From Ustilaginoidea virens (Eukaryota; Ascomycota; Sordariomycetes; Hypocreales; Clavicipitaceae), in the NCBI RefSeq assembly GCF_000687475.1, contig NC_057316.1, positions 1,302,001 through 1,366,000 on the forward strand: a stretch of 64,000 nt of DNA, given 5' to 3'. The position numbers were made by a program, and so were the translations under genes. Below the pieces are notes generated by a model that was not told the origin of the DNA, searched no databases, and saw only the letters and a program-made list of their open reading frames with translations. Positions 58,461 through 64,000 of this stretch are shown piece by piece. How positions within the stretch are numbered: the stretch's first letter is position 1; the number at the start of each line of letters is the position of its first letter.

Positions 58461-59551
58461 TTCTTCGCGATTTCGCCCGCACCTAGGTAGCGGCATAGAA
58501 CCGCCTCTAAAATCAATTCTAATAATCCTAATCGCTTCCTCTCGTCCGTTTACCCCCCTCGCCTATAGCGTATTGCGTCTAGGGAGTAGGCACAACAGGC
58601 GCGAACGAAGTAATAAATATCAACAGAGGGAATAGGGGCGGCATTATATATAGCTACTATAACCTTACCACTATAATCGCGAATAGTATATAGTATAACT
58701 AGACCGAAACCGAGCCTACTTAGGAGTAAAAGCAACCTACTGCTATTATAATTAAAGAATCGATAAAAGAGCTTTAGGATTATATCCCCCTAGTAGTGCT
58801 AAGACGAGTGCAAGAAATTATAGAAACTATAGCTAATGTGGCCCGCAGTAAGGCCACCTTAGACCCTATTGGCACCCTTACCGATATAATTTTAAAGATT
58901 ATCGAAAAAGCTATTAAATCGGCCCTTTAGGATATCCCGAAATAAGCACTAGCTACTACCTAGGCAAATATCGCGGCATAAGGACACGCCGCTACTACTA
59001 TACTACTTTAATATACTATTGCTCCCCTTCCGGTCCCGCTATATATCTATAGGGAAATTTTGATTAAAGGTAATAATATTAGTAAAGTCTTATGCAACTG
59101 AATACCGGTCGAAATTATAAATACCATTAATAGAGCTACTACTAGGAATACTACAGTCGCGGCATATAGGCTATATAGCAGCGATATTATTATCACTTTT
59201 ATAGAAAAAGTAGCAAAAAGTCTTATCGCCGATATGACCTAGGTCCGACCTACTTTTAGGCAGGAGGTAGAACTAAACCGATACTTATTCAGTCTTATTA
59301 TTAAGAATTTCCCTACTAGCTATATAGCGAATATCGCAACTAAAGAAATCTACTAAAACTTTACTAAAGCAAATAGAGAAGGCTTTATTAGAGCCTCCCC
59401 CTGCCGCCTATATAGGACTATTATGCATATGCCCTTGATTATAAGCGTAAACTCTATTGACCTCGCTAATAAGCTCTATAAGTCTAGTATTATCTATTAG
59501 GTAGAGATATTCGAAGTTGAACCTTATAATAACGCCCTATACCCTAAATAG

Positions 59552-59593
59552 TGCTATAATTGCTTTAAGTTTGGATATATTGCGGCCTATTGC
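59552..59593 (+). pseudogene. LINE E ORF1 zinc-knuckle remnant
   Basis: C-Y-N-C-F-K-F-G-Y-I-A-A-Y-C: all three Cys are intact and only His has become Tyr. This is the best kept knuckle of the LINE copies, together with LINE A. Confidence 0.87.
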
Positions 59594-61429
59594 GTAGCGG
59601 CCCTATAGTACGGCCGATACAGTGCGGAAAGGCACCTAGAAGGGAAGTAGGCCTACCTAATAGTCTCCTATAGATAAAAGGAGTTATACCTTAACTATAA
59701 AGGCCTATACTTAGTATAATTCTACCTCTATAGAACTTTAAATAAGCAATAGGAGTTAGCTAGGAATTCTTATATTAGCCGACCTAGGCTTTTTATAATG
59801 CCTCCTATAATATCTACAAATGCCACTCCTATTGCAGAATAGAACTAATATAGAGTAGCTAGCGCCTTACCCCTAAGGGAATTAATCGAGAGTATTATTT
59901 TAAAAGGATCCTCCCTATATAAATATAGCTGCCGCCCTAGCTAAAGGGGCTCTATCTCTAGAGGAATATTTAACGCTAAACTGAACTATACCCTTACTAT
60001 ATTCTTATAATTAATTTTAATATTAGGATAGATTAGGACCCTATTGGCCCTAGAGCCCGTACCTACTTTAGCCCTAACTTCTGCCTTTACTATAACTACC
60101 GATATACTGCCGCTACTAACCCTTATATACCTATCCGTATAATATTAGTCCTCTACTAGAATATATAGAAGAAAACCTCCTTTATATAAATAGCGCTTTA
60201 CTACTAAAGTGAAGCCGATATTATAGCGACCTAAGAATCCGCCGCATTTAGCTATGCCCTGCCGAGCCTAAGCCTTAGTAAGTATATATTAGCAGCCTAT
60301 AGTAGATAAGCGGCAATATATATCTATAAGTAGTATAGTCCCGGTATATAGACTACCGAGAAAGGACCTAATTAGTATAAGGTCTGCCTCCTTAAAATCG
60401 ATATTTACTTTATCTACTCCCCAGGCTATAAATATAATTAAACTACCCCCCTTATAGACCTTATAAGGCTCCCGCCCTAATCCTAAAGTATATTCATTAG
60501 GGACTTTAATATATACTATCCCTTATAGGATAGCCTAAATAGAACTTTACCTAATATTAATACCCTTTTCGACCTTATAATATAATAGAGACTTAGCCTA
60601 GCAACCCCCTACGGCGAAATTATATAGCAAGCGCTAAATAAAAAAAATAGCACTATAGACCATGCCTAGGTTATATAAGACCTTACTATTAAGTACCTTA
60701 GTAATATAGACCTCGCTAGGTCTAATTATATCCTATAGCTTATCTATATTAATACTAGCAACCTATAAGCCGCTAAAGCCTACCTAAAAAATAGCTAGAA
60801 ATCCCTCGACCGATACCTCGCTTAGGTAGAAGCTAAAAACCGCTTTATACCTACTGCTACTATAGCCCTATTTAGCTCTCCTAAAGAAATAAATATATAT
60901 ACTAAATGGCTTACTTACTAACTCTAAGAAATTATAGATATTATAACCCTAAAGAAAACTCCTAGAGCCCCTACTATAGAACTATAGTAGAATAACCGTA
61001 TAAAAATAGCCGTTATTGCCGCGAAGAAAGCATACTAGAAGTAGGTAGTATGCTATACCCCTAAAAACTATAGGGCTGCCTAAAATATAGGAGCTATTTA
61101 AACCTAAGTCGTATAAAAAGAGCGATAACGCTCCTAAAGAGAGGCATTAAAGAAAGCTATAGTATAAAATACGGACCTTTAGTCTTTAGAATAATAGGCT
61201 AGACTATATAGTAGCCTCCCCCCTAAGTCTAAAGAGATCCTACTACTCGAATATACTAGCCTTAGCCACCCCTTAGCAACTATATATAGCGAAAAAGTAT
61301 AGGTCCTCGCTTAATATTTCCTCCTTTAGTCCTATATAATATTTAAAGATATATTAGACCTAACCTTCCCCTAACTTGCTAATATAGAGTTCCCACTATA
61401 TAAGAGATTTATATATAAAGAGGTCTATA

Positions 61430-62142
61430 CCGCCTTTTACTATATAGTTAGCTGGAAGGCCTTTAGACTAGATAGGCTACCTATAGGATTCTTTAAGGTA
61501 TATGGCCCCCTCTTAATTATAGCTTTTACCTACCTTCTTAATAAGTCCTATTGTACTAAGCACTACCTAGCTTAGTTCCGAGAGGCCTATATAGTTATGC
61601 TAAAAAAGCTAGGAAAAAAACTAAAAGAATACTTTAAAGCGGGAGGCTAGAGATTAATATCCTTACTTAACCTAACCGGTAAAGTCCTAAAAGCCGTAGT
61701 AATGCGCCGGCTTACTACTGCCCTTAAAAAAAGCAATTTACTCCTAGACCTTTAAATAGGAAATAGAGCTAATTATTCTATAGATATAGCCCTTAGTACT
61801 CTCGTAGAAATAGTTTATATAGTATAGCACTATAGTGGGATTGCCTCGCTCCTTTAGCTTAATATATTTATAGCCTTTAATATAGTAAATTATATTCGAT
61901 TTACCTACCTACTTTTAAAAAAGGGATTACCGCTATAAATTATGGCATAGGTCTACAGCTTTACTAACTCTTATATAGCATAAATTTACTTTAAGGGCAA
62001 ATTAATTAATAACCTACTTATTACTATTAGGGTCCTATAAGGGTCCCCCCTTTCTTTTTTCTTCTTTTTAGTTTATATTATATTACTCTACGAAAGGCTT
62101 AAAGAAGTAGCCTTTATTATTACCTTAAGGTTCATAGATAAT
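61430..62142 (+). pseudogene. LINE E reverse transcriptase remnant
   Basis: Blocks: KAFRLDRLPIGFFKVYGP near 61460-61510, LLNLTGKVLKAVVMRRL near 61665-61715, LNIFIAFNIVNYIRF near 61855-61905, LQGSPLS near 62030, FIDNTNI at 62131-62151. The active site has lost the second Asp. LINE F inserted a few bases downstream of it. Confidence 0.86.
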
Positions 62143-62295
62143 ACTAATATTATAGTATATTATTATTAAATTACTCTAGGGGGCTATTCTAAGCTAGAAT
62201 TGCCTATCTAGTACTCCGGCAAATAATCCGGAAGGGAAAAACCCGAGGTCTGGGGGGAAAACCCTTCCTGCTAGTACAATTATAACGACTGGGGA

Positions 62296-62318
62296 GTCGG
62301 GCCCCTAGGGGGGCCGAC
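62296..62318 (-). other. LINE F 3'-terminal hairpin
   Basis: Plus strand GTCGGGCCCCT-AGG-GGGGCCGAC type palindrome with one bulged base. It is flanked by AGG/CCGG-rich 3' end sequence also found in LINE D. Confidence 0.68.
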
Positions 62319-62867
62319 AGGTTTCCGGCATATAGGGAAGGTAGGTACGCTATCGCTTAGGATCGTACCTAGCGGTAGTGCTAGGAAGAGTGCGAAAGCG
62401 ATCTAGAGAAAATAGGTCCAGAAAAAGGTAGGTCTAGTATCTATAAGGGAGGGGTAGTCCCAGGTCAATATACTATAAATCGAAAGTAAAATAGAGGTTA
62501 TGCGAGCGGGGCAGCGCTAGCTGCACGGTATGCGCGCCGGCTATATGGCGTGTATATCGCGCGGGGGCATTAGAATAAGAGTAAAGGAATTTTCTATTAT
62601 TAGGGCTATATCGGCAGCGAATCGGCTGCAGGGGGGGTGCTTAGTAGAAGGCAAGCGGTATTAAGTCGGGGGTTAGGGTGAGCTAAGTATGAAGAAAAGG
62701 CGTAGGGGCCTTTAATCGGGCGAAGATATAAAGGTGCAGGTGCCCCCCGACTTCTTAATCCCTTTTTCTTCCTTTCTATATAGCCGTTGTTTTTCTATAT
62801 ATAATCCCTTTAAGCCCTATTCTCTGGCGCTACGGGGATAACGCTAACCTGTGCGGTAGGGCGGTAA

Positions 62868-63660
62868 CAATAGCAGCAGCATTAGCATCAGCGATAGCGG
62901 CAGCAATAGCATCAGCAGCAGCAATAGCAGCAGCAGTAATAGCTATAGCAATAGCAATAATAATAATAGCAGTAGTATGCCGAAAAAGTCAGCATCTTTA
63001 GATAAGGGGGTGGGTGCTGCCCGCTCCTGCTATACTGGCGTTGCTGACCCATTATTATTAGCCCGGCGAGCCATAAGGCTGGCCCTGCGACCCTTGCCTA
63101 ACGCGGGCCGAAGACCCCGAATATTATTACTGCTCTCAATAAGGTAGGACCCAATTAACCGAACCTTAATCCGACCGGCATTCGAATAATAGTAATACAG
63201 CATAGTACCATATAGGGCCTAGGGTGGCGTATTTCGCGTGTGCTATAGTAGGGAAGACTTGCCGACCCTTTGAACGGATTCCCGAGAACCGGGAGTCTAT
63301 TCACGCCCTCCTAGGTGCCTAGGAGGTACTAGCCGCAGGGGGGGAGGTATATACAAGGTGCGGGGACTGCATAGGATGGGTGCTAATATAGATAGGTCGA
63401 TAACTACTATACCCTCTAGTTAAGGGCGCGGTAGGCATCGACTGCCCGCGGCAGGGGGAAGGTGGCGGCGGCAGTAGTAGTAGTAGGGGGGAGCATTACT
63501 CCCGGGGTGACCTAAGAGGTGCTAGACCTCAAGGAGCATAAGATAGAAGTATTAGAGGGCATCTAGGCCGTATTAGAGCTGCTCGTCTCTTAGGGGCAGA
63601 AGAGGGCGGTAGAGGGGGAAAAGGAGAGGGGGGAGAGGGAGGGGGGGCTACTATAGGGGC
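62868..63660 (+). pseudogene. Opposite-strand ORF in LINE F (least mutated copy)
   Basis: Ser/Asn tract (about 62868-62976) runs in frame into MPKKSASLDKGVGAARS (ATG 62977-62979), GVADPLLLARRAIRLALRPL and PNAGRRPR. A frame shift then leads to VAYFACAIVGKTCRPFERIP (63224 on), ENRESIHALLGA and EVLAAGGEVYTRCGDCIGWV. After another shift, EVLDLKEHKIEVLEGI (about 63516-63565) and a Gly/Glu-rich G-tract end. The paired Cys (RCGDC) hints at metal binding. No family recognised. Confidence 0.65.
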
Positions 63661-63700
63661 CGGCGGGGGAGGGGGAGGGGGGGGGGGAGGGGGGCTCTAA
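63600..63700 (+). repeat. G-rich tract, G-quadruplex-capable
   Basis: Nearly all G and A with runs of 4 to 12 G, at the C-terminal end of the opposite-strand frame of LINE F. LINE D has the C-rich equivalent at about 55633-55668, and LINE I a GGGGGAGGAGGGGG-type run near 38340-38425. Conserved position suggests it belongs to the element. Confidence 0.75.
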
Positions 63701-64000
63701 TATTGAAATTATGGCTTCGGAGTAGCTGAGAAATGATCACGTTTATCCGCCTGCCAATATTATAGTATATAGGAGGAGTATAAGGGAGACCTAAACCCTA
63801 TTCGAAAAGGTATAGACGATCTATAATAAATAGTCTAAATAAGCCAGGCTTAATTTCAACCTAAGGAAGAGTAAGCTTATCTATTTTATATATGCCTATA
63901 AGGTAGATAAAATGCCGGTCCGACTCGGGACTATAACGATTTAGCTAAAGTAATATACCTATTTCCTAAAAGTTAAGATCTACTGAAAACTTTAGTAGCG

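Larger units (their letters stand above)
62161..63755 (-). mobile_element. LINE F: 5'-truncated LINE (1595 bp) inserted in LINE E
   Basis: Exact 15-bp duplication AATATTATAGTATAT on both sides (62146-62160, 63756-63770). On the minus strand it ends in a TAA-type tail at 62161 and contains only the 3' region: hairpin 62296-62318 and the opposite-strand frame. 5' truncation is typical of target-primed reverse transcription. CpA and TpG are frequent, so it escaped most RIP and gives the clearest view of the ancestral 3' region. Confidence 0.93.
58461..64000 (+). mobile_element. LINE E: Tad-like LINE, split by LINE F, 3' end off the window
   Basis: 5' box TTCGCGATTTCGCCCGCAC at 58463. ORF1 with knuckle at 59552-59593, endonuclease region about 59900-60900, RT 61430-62142 with active site FIDN (62131-62142). 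LINE F interrupts it at 62161-63755; the sequence resumes at 63771 with the thumb region homologous to LINE D 54290 on. Strongly alignable with LINE D over the full visible length. Confidence 0.92.

Noticed and set aside
58550..58735. 61-codon minus-strand open stretch at the LINE E 5' end
   Set aside because: Antisense to the conserved LINE 5' region; openness is explained by the GC-rich box and hairpin there.

Overview
The window looks like heterochromatic, gene-free DNA from a filamentous ascomycete (Pezizomycotina). I find no host gene, rRNA gene or complete tRNA gene. Almost every base can be assigned to transposon relics: Tad-like LINEs, Ty3/Gypsy and Ty1/Copia LTR elements, a miniature LTR element (TRIM) and two unclassified small insertions. 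CpA and TpG are scarce and TpA is extremely common, while CpG survives. Coding frames are broken mostly by TAG/TAA where CAG/CAA (Gln) or TGG (Trp) is expected. This is the signature of repeat-induced point mutation (RIP). All protein calls below are pseudogenes.

Layout. 1-4992: LINE A (minus, runs off the left edge), inserted into a minus-strand Copia element (Copia-2, about 4993-10420). 10425-11092: unassigned repeats and a GC-rich island. 11093-17814: a nearly complete minus-strand Copia element (Copia-1). 17815-17972: spacer. 17973-18521: a solo Copia LTR in the opposite orientation. 18527-49870: a five-deep nest. 49875-64000: plus-strand LINEs H, D and E stacked inside one another, with a truncated minus-strand LINE F inside E.

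The nest, outermost first: Gypsy G1 (minus) is split by LINE B (minus, 21084-49799, 14-bp target-site duplication). LINE B holds a solo Gypsy LTR (21211-21454), a 723-bp insertion (23858-24580), a TRIM (24843-25426) and a full Gypsy element G2 (plus, 27978-48736). G2 is split by LINE C (plus, 31718-45637). LINE C is split by a 692-bp GC-rich insertion (32419-33110) and by full-length LINE I (minus, 37038-43430). Matching target-site duplications support nearly every junction, so relative ages can be read directly.

Most interesting observations. (1) Several LINE subfamilies carry, in the 3' region downstream of reverse transcriptase, a reading frame on the opposite strand. Its protein sequence is recognisably shared between diverged copies (B, I, D, F), and LINE C has a positionally equivalent one. 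(2) The TRIM has two 210-bp LTRs, a 164-bp interior, and a primer-binding site complementary to its own LTR, as in Tf1/sushi self-priming. Gypsy G2 shows the same arrangement with an exact 11-nt match, and the two LTR families share their first ~24 bp. (3) Copia-1 instead appears primed by the anticodon arm of initiator tRNA-Met. (4) All LINEs of the main family share a GC-rich hairpin near the 3' end and a fixed 5' box.

Coordinates of domains inside degraded elements are approximate. Element boundaries with target-site duplications are given to the base. No computation or database search was run.
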